Shown: in pieces, positions 11,545-20,297 of the stretch
Layout: each line of letters starts with the position of its first letter
How positions within the stretch are numbered: position 1 is the first letter of the stretch
From: a virus
DNA: 25,331 bases
Direction: 5' to 3' (one strand)
Virus record (IMG/VR): IMGVR_UViG_3300025141_000674
Location: 1-25,331 of that record
Translations under genes and position numbers: made by a program
Notes under the pieces: model-generated
Told to the model about the DNA's origin: nothing
What the model saw: the letters and a program-made list of their open reading frames with translations, nothing else
The model's database searches: none

Positions 11545-12374
11545 TGGCCAAGAATCCACCAAAGAACGCCGCAGCAACCATACTGCTAAGTAGTCTTGCG
11601 CAGGATCCAGTCCACGCGGGCCATTCCGTTGAGGAACTGGCGCAATTGTTTTCTGGGCACCTTGATCTAGAAGGTAAGTCCCTGGATGATGCTATTGACC
11701 AGGCTATTAATAAAAGGTTGCTCCATCAAGAGGTGTCCAGTTGGGGGCCTTACCGAGATGAAGTGCGTCGGCGCGGTGACGAACCTGCTGGATTATCTCC
11801 TGCAACTGGCACAATCACCACTGGTCACTACGGGCCTCCTGGCCCCGGAGAAGCTCTCGCCCCTGAATGGGCAATCAAGGAGAAGTCCTTACCTAATTAT
11901 CCTGATAGCATCCCGATAATAGATCGAGAAGCCTGGGAAAATTATCGCCCCGAGCGTAGAAATCCTCTCTCGGCGGGGTTTGAAGATATGAGCGATGAAG
12001 CCTGGGGAAAATACTTCGACGCGAATCGTGCCGATGAGAAAAGATGGCTTAAGCGATTCCGTGAAAGGGATGCAATAGAGAACGAGGCGTATAGGTCCAA
12101 GCTGGATTATGAAAGACGACCTGGCGGGCAAAGCTACATGCAGCCTAGTCAGGCAGAAAAAATCCTAAAGGATGCAGCAGGCGATCCAGGCAAGAAGAAG
12201 CAGACTAATGGGCAACCATCGGGTCCTTGGTTCGGGGTTCCTGAACGCCCGATGACCGAAAATGAGTTTCGCAACAGCCTAATCCATCCTTGGAACCCAC
12301 CGGCTTCAATGCGGCAAAGCCAAATGACCCCGGAGCAAATCGAAGAAATCATGCAGACTAAAAAGAAGAAATGA
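11544..12374 (+). CDS. Hydrophilic 276-residue protein of unknown function in packaging module
   Basis: TAATG couples it to the previous gene, and AAAGGG is the ribosome site. Residues 25-65 (HSVEELAQLFSGHLDLEGKSLDDAIDQAINKRLLHQE) look like a small helical domain, possibly helix-turn-helix-like. The rest is rich in P, G, R and E (PPGPGEALAPEWA, YRPERRNPL, PWNPPASMRQ) and seems largely extended. It ends in a lysine run (TKKKK) with an ATGA junction to the GNAT-like gene. It could be a second packaging factor or a minor head protein; no family is recognised. Confidence 0.65.
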   Translation: MAKNPPKNAAATILLSSLAQDPVHAGHSVEELAQLFSGHLDLEGKSLDDAIDQAINKRLLHQEVSSWGPYRDEVRRRGDEPAGLSPATGTITTGHYGPPGPGEALAPEWAIKEKSLPNYPDSIPIIDREAWENYRPERRNPLSAGFEDMSDEAWGKYFDANRADEKRWLKRFRERDAIENEAYRSKLDYERRPGGQSYMQPSQAEKILKDAAGDPGKKKQTNGQPSGPWFGVPERPMTENEFRNSLIHPWNPPASMRQSQMTPEQIEEIMQTKKKK

Positions 12375-12817
12375 TTAAGATTAGAGCCTATAAGCCCTTG
12401 GATGAAGATTTTATCTATCATTCCTGGTTATCGTCAGTTGATTACAAAATCCCTGGTGTTCAGAAGGTTACTCGGTTAGTTATTGATAGTTGTGTGAGGG
12501 ATGGTACTATTCTAGTGGCTTGTTCGGATGAAGATGCAGACCATATCCTTGGTTGGCTATCCTACTCCGAGAAGCTTGGTTTCCCGGTTGCTCTTTATAC
12601 TTTTGTTAAAAAGCACCTAAGAAATCATGGGATAGGGGCCGCATTAATCAAGTCGAAGTTTAAAGAGGATACTATCCCGACAGCTTATTGGTCCTTTTGG
12701 TGCCAGAAGTTTAGCCTGAAGAAGAAGTGGGGCCTTAAGTTTAATTCGTTATTTCTACCGATATTAGTGGACAAATTGCATGGCGAAGCAGAACCTATCA
12801 CCAGAAACGAAAGCTAG
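12371..12817 (+). CDS. GNAT-like acyltransferase
   Basis: The 148-residue product has the acetyl-CoA-binding motif of the GNAT fold, LRNHGIGAAL (82-91, R/Q-x-x-G-x-G/A type). It follows a strand pair (ADHILGWLSYSEK, FPVALYTFVKKHLR) and an N-terminal IRAYKPLDEDFIYHSWLSS typical of phage members. GNAT enzymes move an acyl group from acyl-CoA to an amine. GNAT-like genes beside terminase occur in several phage groups with no known target. It starts by ATGA overlap and overlaps the terminase start by 38 bases, so all these are co-translated. The C-terminal strand set is short. Confidence 0.72.
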   Translation: MIKIRAYKPLDEDFIYHSWLSSVDYKIPGVQKVTRLVIDSCVRDGTILVACSDEDADHILGWLSYSEKLGFPVALYTFVKKHLRNHGIGAALIKSKFKEDTIPTAYWSFWCQKFSLKKKWGLKFNSLFLPILVDKLHGEAEPITRNES

Positions 12818-14312
12818 GCGTAAGGCACAGTCCCGAAAGCCCAAGCTGAATCTCACTGGTCGTGAGGTCCTGGAAGCCGCTGTTGGCCGCTTTGGAATCC
12901 CTGAAAAGACTAAAGTAGTTAGAAGAACTGCTGATATTACGCTTAACTTTAAGCGCCACCTATTCAAAGAGCAGCTAGACTTTATTAATGATCCGTCCAA
13001 GAGGAAAGCAGCGCTGTGTACCCGGCGAGCAGGAAAATCCTTTGCAGTCTCGCGATACTTGATCCAAGAGGCCATAGATAACCCAGAAACACTGTGCGTC
13101 TATATTGCACGAACAAGAGAAGCCGCGAAGCGGATTCTGTGGAACATGCTCAAGCAGGCTGACAAGCAATATCGGCTCGGGCTCAAATTCAATAACGCCA
13201 CCCTGATAGCGCGATTCCCCAATGGGTCTGAAATTATATTCACAGGGGCAAACGATGCCTCTGATGTCGATAAGTTACGCGGTGCAGCATTTTCGCTGGC
13301 AGTTCTAGACGAAGCTGCCTTCTTTAACATCAACGTCAAGGAACTGGTCCGTGATGTACTCAGTCCGGCGCTATTAGATAATGATGGCACTTTGGCCATG
13401 ATTAGCACTCCCAACGAAGTTTGCGCCGGATTCTTTTTCGATATTACCGAGCTGGAGAAGTACGGTTACTCTACTCATAAGTGGTCTATCAAAGACAATC
13501 CCTACATGACGCAAGCGGTCAAAGCCATCGAGCGTGATGTTAGAGCCGGGATCCTGAACCCAACCGAGCCATCCTATAAGCGTGAGTATGAGGGGTTATG
13601 GGTAAAGGATGACCGGTCCATCGTCTATAAGTATACGGATGCGAATGTCTATGACCAGCTTCCCGAGAATTGCTTCTGGGAATATATCATGGGGGTTGAT
13701 TTAGGATATCATGACCCTACGGCAGTTATTGTTGCTGCGTTCTCCGATGACCATGAAGAACTCTTTATCGTCGAGCAGTTTAAGAAAAAGAATATGCTCA
13801 CCCATGATGTCGAAGACCTTATCCGTGAATACCAGGCTCGCTATAATTTCAGCAAAATAGTGATGGATACGGGCGGTGGTGCGAGTCGTATGGTCTTGGA
13901 AACATTCAAAGAACGAACAACCCTCCCTATCGAGCCAGCCAAGAAGAGTGGCGATAAGGTTGGGCTTATCACTATGATGAATGCGGATATCGCAAGGGGC
14001 CTCATTAAAGTGAGGGCTGGTTCAGAATTGCTTCAGGAATGGGATAAGCTTCAGTACAACATGGCTGGAACGGCTGAAGATAAGCGATTCGACAATCACC
14101 TTAGTGACGCGGCGCTCTATGCCTGGATGGAGTCTCGGCATTTCCTTTATGAGGAAAAAGCCAAGGCCCCTAAGTTCGGAACTGCTGAATATTACAAAAA
14201 ACTCGAAGATGATATTGAAGAGCGATTACTAAGAGAGCAAGAAAAAGAAGGCGGCTTTGACGAGGAACTGTGGGGAACAGGGTACTCCAACGAAGATGCT
14301 TTTTATAATTAA
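12780..14312 (+). CDS. terL: Terminase large subunit
   Basis: The 510-residue product is the packaging motor. The ATPase half has a Walker A variant TRRAGKSF (81-88), Walker B LAVLDEAA (173-180, with D177 and E178), and the coupling motif ISTP (208-211). The nuclease half has the RNase H-like acids D308 in MGVDLGYHD, D364 in IVMDTGGG and D444 in NHLSDAAL. All catalytic residues are present and the length is typical. The ribosome site is weak (GTGGACAAATTGC), in line with coupling to the overlapping GNAT-like gene. The C-terminal acidic coil (KKLEDDIEERLLREQEKE) probably contacts the portal. Confidence 0.95.
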   Translation: MAKQNLSPETKARRKAQSRKPKLNLTGREVLEAAVGRFGIPEKTKVVRRTADITLNFKRHLFKEQLDFINDPSKRKAALCTRRAGKSFAVSRYLIQEAIDNPETLCVYIARTREAAKRILWNMLKQADKQYRLGLKFNNATLIARFPNGSEIIFTGANDASDVDKLRGAAFSLAVLDEAAFFNINVKELVRDVLSPALLDNDGTLAMISTPNEVCAGFFFDITELEKYGYSTHKWSIKDNPYMTQAVKAIERDVRAGILNPTEPSYKREYEGLWVKDDRSIVYKYTDANVYDQLPENCFWEYIMGVDLGYHDPTAVIVAAFSDDHEELFIVEQFKKKNMLTHDVEDLIREYQARYNFSKIVMDTGGGASRMVLETFKERTTLPIEPAKKSGDKVGLITMMNADIARGLIKVRAGSELLQEWDKLQYNMAGTAEDKRFDNHLSDAALYAWMESRHFLYEEKAKAPKFGTAEYYKKLEDDIEERLLREQEKEGGFDEELWGTGYSNEDAFYN

Positions 14313-14342
14313 AACAATCAGTTGCACTAAAGGAAGTTAGGC

Positions 14343-14645
14343 ATGGCGCAGGATCCTAGAAAATTACGAAAGTTATTAGATATTTTAACGCAATTCGGAG
14401 TAACCAAATACGAGTCAGAAGAACTCAAGATAGAGATAGTTAATCCTGTCACTTTAGCGCAACGTCTGTACGGAACTGGCCAAGAACACGTAGTTTCGGT
14501 TGCAAATGAGGGCTTTTCTATGGATAATTACGATAAAGAGGGGGCAGCTGACATCGAAGAGGAACAAAGTAGTAAGCTAGTTGACTCTCCCGACGGCTAT
14601 CTCGGCTATTCCGACAAAGAAATCTTAAATTGGAGCGCAGGTTAA
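14343..14645 (+). CDS. Small protein between terminase and portal
   Basis: AAAGGAAGTTAGGC before ATG is a clear ribosome site. The 100-residue product opens MAQDPRKLRKLLDILTQFGVTKYESEELKIEI, a helix-turn-strand region, then an acidic linker and a C-terminal GYLGYSDKEILNWSAG. Its place hints at a packaging accessory or a minor head protein. No enzyme motif is seen. Confidence 0.65.
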   Translation: MAQDPRKLRKLLDILTQFGVTKYESEELKIEIVNPVTLAQRLYGTGQEHVVSVANEGFSMDNYDKEGAADIEEEQSSKLVDSPDGYLGYSDKEILNWSAG

Positions 14646-14647
14646 TC

Positions 14648-16558
14648 ATGTATGGGATTTACGACGATGTGTTTTGGTGGCAAGCCAAGAAAGACCCGCA
14701 TGTTCCGATAGAGAAGTATATCCGGGTCTTGCGTGACGAACAGAGCGAGTTTTATAGCGATTTAAGCACTTATGTAGGGCTTTATGGCGGAAAACCGCTA
14801 AATGCTGCCGATGATTCCTTTAAATATCGCAATAATCGACCAAGATTGACCTTTAATATTATCCACTCCCTCTGTCAGGCAGCTACCGCAAAGATAGCAA
14901 AACATCGGCCTGGAATCTCTTTTCTTACCTCTGGCGGTGATTGGTCACAGCAAAGAAAGGCTAAAAACCTTGATAAGTTTATGCAGGGGCAGATTTATTC
15001 AACAAAAGCCTACGCCACTGCCCAAAAAGCATTTCTGGATGCCTGCATTGTAGGGACAGGAGTAATCAAGGTTTTTATGGAGCATGGGAAAACTAAACTC
15101 GAACGGGTTCCCCTGATTGAGTTAACGCTTGATAGCGCGGAATCCCAGACTTCAGAGCCAAGGCAGATCTTCCAGACTAAAATGGTTTCCCGTCACGTCC
15201 TAGCTGCAAAATTTCCAGAGCATAAGCAGGAGATTCTAGATGCAGTCGAAGAAAAGGATGAGTATGAAGAACACGAGCACCGGTATTCTGACATGGTTAA
15301 ATGCCATGAAGCTTGGCACCTTCCGTCTGGACCTGATTCTGCTGATGGTCGTCATATTATCTCCATCGCAACAGCAACTCTTCTCGATGAAGAGTATGAA
15401 AAAGACTATTTCCCATTTATATTTATCCGATGGACAGAATCCCCTATTTCATTCTGGGGCAACGGCCTTGCCCGAGAGGTTAAAGGAATTCAGGTAGAGA
15501 TTAATAAGTTACTGGCCCAGATTCAACAGCAGATGCATCTTGGGACTCCAAAGGTCTTCATTGACGAGTCCAGTAAGATTGTCAATGCTCACTTGAATAA
15601 TCGAGTCTTTGGCGCAATTCGATACAGAGGAAAGCCCCCTCAGTTCTTTGTTCCTCGAACTGTATCGGGGGAAATGTTTTCCCACCTCGACAGGTTGGTT
15701 AATCAGGCATTTGAGCAGACAGGAATTTCTCAGTTGTCGGCGCAAAGTAAGAAACCGGCTGGCCTTGATTCAGGACGTGCTCTTCGTGAATTTTCTGACA
15801 TAGAATCTGAAAGATTTATGGTTGTTGGTCAGGCCTATGAGGGTGTTTTCATCGAGATTGCCCGACAATTGATCTCCTTGGTTAAGGATGCTGTTGCAGA
15901 GGGAGAAGAGTATTTGTCTATCAGCTTCTCTCCTAATTCGGGAGTGGAGCATATCAAGTGGAAAGAAGTGAATATGAAGGATGACCAATACGTGATGCGT
16001 ATTCAGCCTATTGGGTCACTTCCCCAAACACCGGCAGCAAAGTTATCGAGCGTGACTGAGATGCACATGAATGGAATGTTCACTACCGAGGAGGCTCACC
16101 AGCTTCTTGAATTTCCAGACTTAGACAGAAGCAATAAGCTCAAAAATGCCCACATAGAACTAATCGACAAGATTATCGACGATATGATCGATAAAGGAAA
16201 TTACACGCCTCCTGAGCCCTATTTCAATTTGGGGCTTGGGTTAGAGCGCGTTCAGCAGGCCTACAACTTAGGCAAACTTGAAGGAGTTCCTGAGTCAAGG
16301 TTAGAGCTTCTGCGTAGGTGGATGACTCAAGCCGTTTCGACTATGGACCTAGCAAAACCAGAACCACCTATGATGATGCCACCAGGGGAAGGGGCTATGC
16401 CTCCTGGTGCTCCGGCTGGAATGCCGCCGGGTATGCCTCCAGGTATGCCTCCCGGCCCTCCTCCTGAAGCGCCAATGGCAATGCCGCCAGCGGGGGCTCC
16501 GGCCTTACCGTTAGGCGGTCCTCCAGGGGCAGCACCTATGGGTGGGTTACCAAGCTAA
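14648..16558 (+). CDS. Portal protein with Pro/Met/Gly-rich tail
   Basis: I start at the ATG at 14648, with GCAGG upstream; a TTG six codons earlier is in frame but less likely. The 636-residue product follows terminase and has portal-like features: an early WWQAKKDPHVPIEKYIRVL, NRPRLTFNIIHSLCQAATAKIAKHRPG, and a long helical stem region near IQVEINKLLAQIQQQMHLG. It forms the twelve-fold vertex ring through which DNA passes. The last 65 or so residues (from about 570) are almost only P, G, M and A, with repeated PPGMPPG units, an unusual flexible tail. The N-terminal core is typical. Confidence 0.88.
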   Translation: MYGIYDDVFWWQAKKDPHVPIEKYIRVLRDEQSEFYSDLSTYVGLYGGKPLNAADDSFKYRNNRPRLTFNIIHSLCQAATAKIAKHRPGISFLTSGGDWSQQRKAKNLDKFMQGQIYSTKAYATAQKAFLDACIVGTGVIKVFMEHGKTKLERVPLIELTLDSAESQTSEPRQIFQTKMVSRHVLAAKFPEHKQEILDAVEEKDEYEEHEHRYSDMVKCHEAWHLPSGPDSADGRHIISIATATLLDEEYEKDYFPFIFIRWTESPISFWGNGLAREVKGIQVEINKLLAQIQQQMHLGTPKVFIDESSKIVNAHLNNRVFGAIRYRGKPPQFFVPRTVSGEMFSHLDRLVNQAFEQTGISQLSAQSKKPAGLDSGRALREFSDIESERFMVVGQAYEGVFIEIARQLISLVKDAVAEGEEYLSISFSPNSGVEHIKWKEVNMKDDQYVMRIQPIGSLPQTPAAKLSSVTEMHMNGMFTTEEAHQLLEFPDLDRSNKLKNAHIELIDKIIDDMIDKGNYTPPEPYFNLGLGLERVQQAYNLGKLEGVPESRLELLRRWMTQAVSTMDLAKPEPPMMMPPGEGAMPPGAPAGMPPGMPPGMPPGPPPEAPMAMPPAGAPALPLGGPPGAAPMGGLPS

Positions 16559-16567
16559 GGAATTAAA

Positions 16568-17497
16568 ATGTCAGAAGCAGCAGAATCAGTGGTGGAAGCA
16601 CCAGAAGCAACAGCAGATGTAGAAATATCTTCAGAAGAAGTATCGTATGATAACGTGCTTCCTGATGATTTGCCGGAGTTCAATATTTACTCGGAGGAAG
16701 AATCGGAGGATTCTCAAGTTGAGGCAGCGGAGGAAACGCCCCAAGTAAAAGAAAAAAGTGAATCAGAGAATACTTGGAGCGCTAGGGTAAAGAAGGACCG
16801 GCAATTACGTTCAAGAGAGATCGCGCATAAAAAGAGAGAGCAACATCTTAGTGCTCGTGAGCAAAAAATAGCGGGGATGGAGAATCTAAGGCAAAGTCTT
16901 TTGGATGATCCCAACGCATTTCTTAAGTCTCAAGGGATTGATCCATTAGATTTTTATGCTGATTGGACAAATAGAATTGCATCTGGGAAGAATGAAGCTT
17001 CTCCCAGAATGCGATTGGATAGTACGGAAAAAGAATTAAGAGAATTAAAGAACGAGTTGGCAAGAAGAGATCAATACAATGCAGAATCTCATGCTGCTCA
17101 ACAGCAGCAACAGATTATTAATCAGTATTATGGGGAGATTAATTCCTTTAGAGAGACTGCAACAGACTATCCGCTTACCCAAGAGCAATGTTCAACAGAG
17201 GATATTGCAGAAGGAATAGGCGCTTATTATAAACAAACCGGCATTGAGCTAGGTTTCGATGAAGCATTTACCAAAATAGAAGAAGGCTTAAGGGCGAAAG
17301 AAGATGAAATCTTTAGCAACCCTGCCATCATAGCAAAATTTAAAAAATTTCATGGATTAGACGCATCAAAGAAAATGGGCAGACGAACGCAAACAACATT
17401 GTCCAATAAATTAGGAACTCCAGTAACCAAAGCTCCTGCGGATGAAATGTCCGATGAGGAAATTTATGATTACTGGAAAGGAAAACTGTTCACTTAA
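16568..17497 (+). CDS. Scaffolding protein
   Basis: AAGGAATTAAA precedes ATG. The 309-residue product is acidic for the first 65 residues (EAPEATADVEISSEEV). It then has a charged coiled coil (about 75-105 and 150-185: RLDSTEKELRELKNELARRDQYN) with a glutamine run QQQQQ, and a basic region near 260-290 (KKFHGLDASKKMGRRTQ). The position directly before the major capsid gene and the charge layout match phage scaffolds, which guide shell assembly and then leave. The family is judged by position and composition. Confidence 0.75.
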   Translation: MSEAAESVVEAPEATADVEISSEEVSYDNVLPDDLPEFNIYSEEESEDSQVEAAEETPQVKEKSESENTWSARVKKDRQLRSREIAHKKREQHLSAREQKIAGMENLRQSLLDDPNAFLKSQGIDPLDFYADWTNRIASGKNEASPRMRLDSTEKELRELKNELARRDQYNAESHAAQQQQQIINQYYGEINSFRETATDYPLTQEQCSTEDIAEGIGAYYKQTGIELGFDEAFTKIEEGLRAKEDEIFSNPAIIAKFKKFHGLDASKKMGRRTQTTLSNKLGTPVTKAPADEMSDEEIYDYWKGKLFT

Positions 17498-17517
17498 ATT
17501 AGAAAGGAATACTTGCT

Positions 17518-18780
17518 ATGCCAAGTTTTAATTTATCGAACTTCGATGCGGCCATGAAACACATGTATCCGTATAAGAAGGTCGAAAATCTTGTTTACAA
17601 AAATAACCCTCTACTGGCGATGATCCCAAAGGAAACTAAGTTTCCAGGGAAGAACGCCACCTATGCCGTTGAATACGGACTTACTCCTGGCCGTAGTGCT
17701 AATTTTGCTACAGCCCAAGCCAATCGTGGCGGAACGCAGTTGCAAGAATTTGTTGTAACCCGCGTTAAGGATTATGCAGTTGTATCCGTAGACAACGAAA
17801 CTCTTTTAGCTGCTGATGGTAATGAAGGTTCATTGCTTGATGTTGCTAAGGTTAAGACAGACTCAGCCCTACATGCGCTTTCTCGTGCAATGGGTCGAGA
17901 TGTTTATGGCTCTGGTCATGGTGACATTGGGCAAATCAATAACTCAACAGCGGCGACAGGGACATCTATTACCCTGACCACTCTTTCTGATGCGGTTAAC
18001 TTTGAAAAAGGAATGCGTATCGTCTGTGGTACCGCTACTGCTGGTTCTGCACTGAATAACAACGGCGCTTCTGTTGAAGTTACCGCAGTTAATCGGGACA
18101 CCGGAGTTCTTACCATCTCTACGGCGATGGAAGCTGCATGGGGAACCATTAGTGGTCAGTTTCACCTTTATCCTGAAGGCGATGCTTCAAACAATGTTGC
18201 AAAGGTGAAGATTGCAGGGCTGGACGCTTGGCTTCCTGCTTCTGTTTCATCTACAGCATTTTTTGGTGTTGACCGTACCTCAGACGTAACTCGTCTTGGT
18301 GGTCAGCGGATTGCTTGGGCGAGTACCAATATCCGGGAGCAGTTAATTGATGCTGGTGTTCGGGTAGCTCGTGAAGGTGGTCGTCCTGATTCTGTATTCT
18401 TGAATCCTCTTGATTGGGCAGAATTGGCCAAAGATCTTGAGGGAACTACATTGATTGCTTCAGCGGCGTCACATAACCGTCGTCGCTATGGTCCTAAGGA
18501 TACTGCTGCCGCCTTTGGTTTCTCCAGTCTCCAGTTGGCTACGCCTACAGGCATGGTTGACGTTTATGCAGATCACAACTGTCCTGAGAATGTTGCATAC
18601 ATGCTTCAAATGGACACTTGGAAATTTAAGAGTCTTGGGGCTGCTCCTCGAATCTTGGACTTCGATGGTCTTAAGGGTATTCGTGAAGCTAATTCGGATG
18701 GAGTTGAGTATCGGTGGGGTTACTATGGTAACATGCTTTGCACTGCTCCAGCCTTTAACTGCCGCGTTGCATTGGCATAG
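17518..18780 (+). CDS. Major capsid protein
   Basis: The 420-residue product opens MPSFNLSNFDAAMKHMYPYKK and has the balanced, G/A/T/V-rich make-up of a coat protein. An N-arm (ENLVYKNNPLLAMIPKETKFPGK) is followed by mixed alpha/beta sequence and a C-terminal strand set (SDGVEYRWGYYGNMLCTAPAF). It probably has the HK97-like fold common to tailed phages. Codon use favours highly expressed choices. It is preceded by AGAAAGGAA and followed, after one small gene, by a strong terminator, as expected for the most abundant protein. Confidence 0.85.
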   Translation: MPSFNLSNFDAAMKHMYPYKKVENLVYKNNPLLAMIPKETKFPGKNATYAVEYGLTPGRSANFATAQANRGGTQLQEFVVTRVKDYAVVSVDNETLLAADGNEGSLLDVAKVKTDSALHALSRAMGRDVYGSGHGDIGQINNSTAATGTSITLTTLSDAVNFEKGMRIVCGTATAGSALNNNGASVEVTAVNRDTGVLTISTAMEAAWGTISGQFHLYPEGDASNNVAKVKIAGLDAWLPASVSSTAFFGVDRTSDVTRLGGQRIAWASTNIREQLIDAGVRVAREGGRPDSVFLNPLDWAELAKDLEGTTLIASAASHNRRRYGPKDTAAAFGFSSLQLATPTGMVDVYADHNCPENVAYMLQMDTWKFKSLGAAPRILDFDGLKGIREANSDGVEYRWGYYGNMLCTAPAFNCRVALA

Positions 18781-18789
18781 GAGGATTAA

Positions 18790-19170
18790 ATGTCTAGTTT
18801 AAATGGGGGAAGCCCTAAGAATTTGATTATGGTTGCAGGATCGTTTCGCGATGACCTTGCAAACCAAAAAGGTCATGGTTACTCCGTAACTGTCTCAGGT
18901 GGTATTTATACAATTAAGCTTGATAAAGCTTATGACGGTCTTGTATCGGCTACTGCTTCAGTCCTGAATGCTAGTCCCGCTACTGGTGAGTCATTGATTG
19001 CGGTTGTTATCTCGTACTCTATCACTGATGGTACTGCTGGCGGAACTGTTGTTATTCAGACTGTTGATGATGCTGGTAATCCTGAGACTACTATGACTAA
19101 TGACGCTGAGATCCATTTCTGTATTGTCCTTGAAGAGGATACTGCTGTTTATGGATATGATGCAGTTTAA
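18790..19170 (+). CDS. Beta-rich head decoration or head-fibre candidate
   Basis: TAGGAGGATTAA before ATG is a near-perfect ribosome site. The 126-residue product is rich in G, T, V and D and reads as alternating beta strands (YSVTVSGGIYTIKL, LIAVVISYSITDGTAGGTVVIQTVDDAG). It stands between the capsid gene and a terminator and so should be made in amounts close to the capsid protein. This is the usual site for a decoration protein. No specific family is recognised. Confidence 0.6.
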   Translation: MSSLNGGSPKNLIMVAGSFRDDLANQKGHGYSVTVSGGIYTIKLDKAYDGLVSATASVLNASPATGESLIAVVISYSITDGTAGGTVVIQTVDDAGNPETTMTNDAEIHFCIVLEEDTAVYGYDAV

Positions 19171-19180
19171 ATAATTCTGT

Positions 19181-19208
19181 GGGGGGCTTCGGCCCCCTGC
19201 TTTATTTT
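19181..19208 (+). terminator. Rho-independent terminator after the capsid genes
   Basis: GGGGGC, TTCG and GCCCCC form a six-pair G/C stem with the stable UUCG loop, followed by TGCTTTATTTT. It lies between the decoration-like gene and the next start. It probably reduces read-through so that head-shell proteins are made in excess over connector and tail genes. Confidence 0.85.
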
Positions 19209-19219
19209 CGGAGAAGCTT

Positions 19220-19474
19220 ATGGCTAAAAAAGGTAAAAACGTATTAGCAATTATGCTTGGCGGTAAGGGTGGTAAGCCTCCAAAAAAGGAAGCGCCAGAA
19301 GATGATTACGAAGATGATTACGAAGAAGAAGCGGAAGATTCTGGCTACAGCGAGGCATTTTCGGAATCTGCTGAAGCGGCGTTTGAGGCGGTTGGCGCGG
19401 GAGATAGTGAAGGCTTTGGGGTGGCATTAAAGGATGCGATCCTAACTTGCCTGGAAGAGCATGGGGATGAGTAA
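19220..19474 (+). CDS. Small acidic protein of unknown function
   Basis: CGGAGAAGCTT precedes ATG. The 84-residue product has a basic G/K start (MAKKGKNVLAIMLGGKGGKPPKKE). Next comes an acidic D/E/Y stretch with a repeated DDYE unit (about 26-42), then a helix (AFEAVGAGDSEGFGVALKDAILTCLEEHG). I recall similar short D/E-rich proteins after capsid genes in other phages, without a role. It overlaps the next start (TAATG). Confidence 0.65.
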   Translation: MAKKGKNVLAIMLGGKGGKPPKKEAPEDDYEDDYEEEAEDSGYSEAFSESAEAAFEAVGAGDSEGFGVALKDAILTCLEEHGDE

Positions 19475-19872
19475 TGCCTGATTATGCGAAGCTAGAATTA
19501 AAAGGTGTTTACTCAACTGTTTCGGACTATAGCACTCCGCGAACAAAGTTTAAGCCTGCATCTTACACGGTTACTCCTGACGAGTATTTCCATTGCGAGG
19601 TTCAAGCGAATATTTCTTCGGATACTCCAGGGCATACGACAATAGATACCTCTATATTGGCTTCTGCTACGTTACTTGTAATTAAAAATAAAGACGCAAC
19701 CAACTACGTCACGGCAACATTTGATTGCGCCGGGATGGGAAGCACTGACACTAGCGTAAGAATTCATGCTGGTGGGTTTTTTGTTACAACTGATTTCACC
19801 CCAGGGGAAAAGCTTAAGCTAGTCGCCAACTCAGCGGTGGTTGAGTGCGAAGTATTTGTAGTTGGGACGTAA
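19474..19872 (+). CDS. Beta-rich virion protein, paralogue 1
   Basis: The 132-residue product starts MPDYAKLELKGVYSTVSDYS and is almost all beta in character. It shares with the next gene the motifs YGTFS/YSTVSDYS near the N-terminus, IDTSI..S..LL.IKN, and IH.GG.FVTTD.TP..K towards the end. It starts with TAATG overlap and ends in TAATG with its paralogue. A minor head or connector surface protein is likely; no family is named. Confidence 0.7.
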   Translation: MPDYAKLELKGVYSTVSDYSTPRTKFKPASYTVTPDEYFHCEVQANISSDTPGHTTIDTSILASATLLVIKNKDATNYVTATFDCAGMGSTDTSVRIHAGGFFVTTDFTPGEKLKLVANSAVVECEVFVVGT

Positions 19873-20288
19873 TGGCTGATAAATTCAAGGTTGAAGTCTA
19901 TGGGACATTTTCAGAAAACTCTGATTATTCAGATCCGGGTACTGAGCTTATCCCCGAGGCTTACGGCTTAGAGTATGATGAATTTATTCAGATGATGGTA
20001 GAAGGTGAAGTTTCGGTAGGGACTGATATTGATACAAGTATTTTTAACAGTATCTCCTTATTGATTGTGAAGAATACGGACACTGGGGCCGGAAGAGTTG
20101 GGCAGGTAACGGTAGCCAACGCTACTCATACAGATCCTTCTAGCGGCGCAGGATTCGTGAGCCTCATTCATCCTGGCGGAATATTTGTTACAACAGATGT
20201 AACTCCTTCCGGCAAGGTAAATGTTGGGCGTCAGTTTGGTGAGCCCGGACCTCCGGTGATGTTTGAAGTTACTATAATTGGCTCATAG
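19872..20288 (+). CDS. Beta-rich virion protein, paralogue 2
   Basis: I start at the ATG at 19872, which overlaps the stop of paralogue 1; the in-frame extension to 19845 lies inside that gene. The 138-residue product (MADKFKVEVYGTFSENSDYSD...) aligns along its full length with paralogue 1 and carries a longer insertion around GQVTVANATHTDPSSGAGF. Tandem duplication and divergence is the simplest account. It probably shares a fold and site in the virion, with a different partner. Confidence 0.7.
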   Translation: MADKFKVEVYGTFSENSDYSDPGTELIPEAYGLEYDEFIQMMVEGEVSVGTDIDTSIFNSISLLIVKNTDTGAGRVGQVTVANATHTDPSSGAGFVSLIHPGGIFVTTDVTPSGKVNVGRQFGEPGPPVMFEVTIIGS

Positions 20289-20297
20289 GGGAAACGA

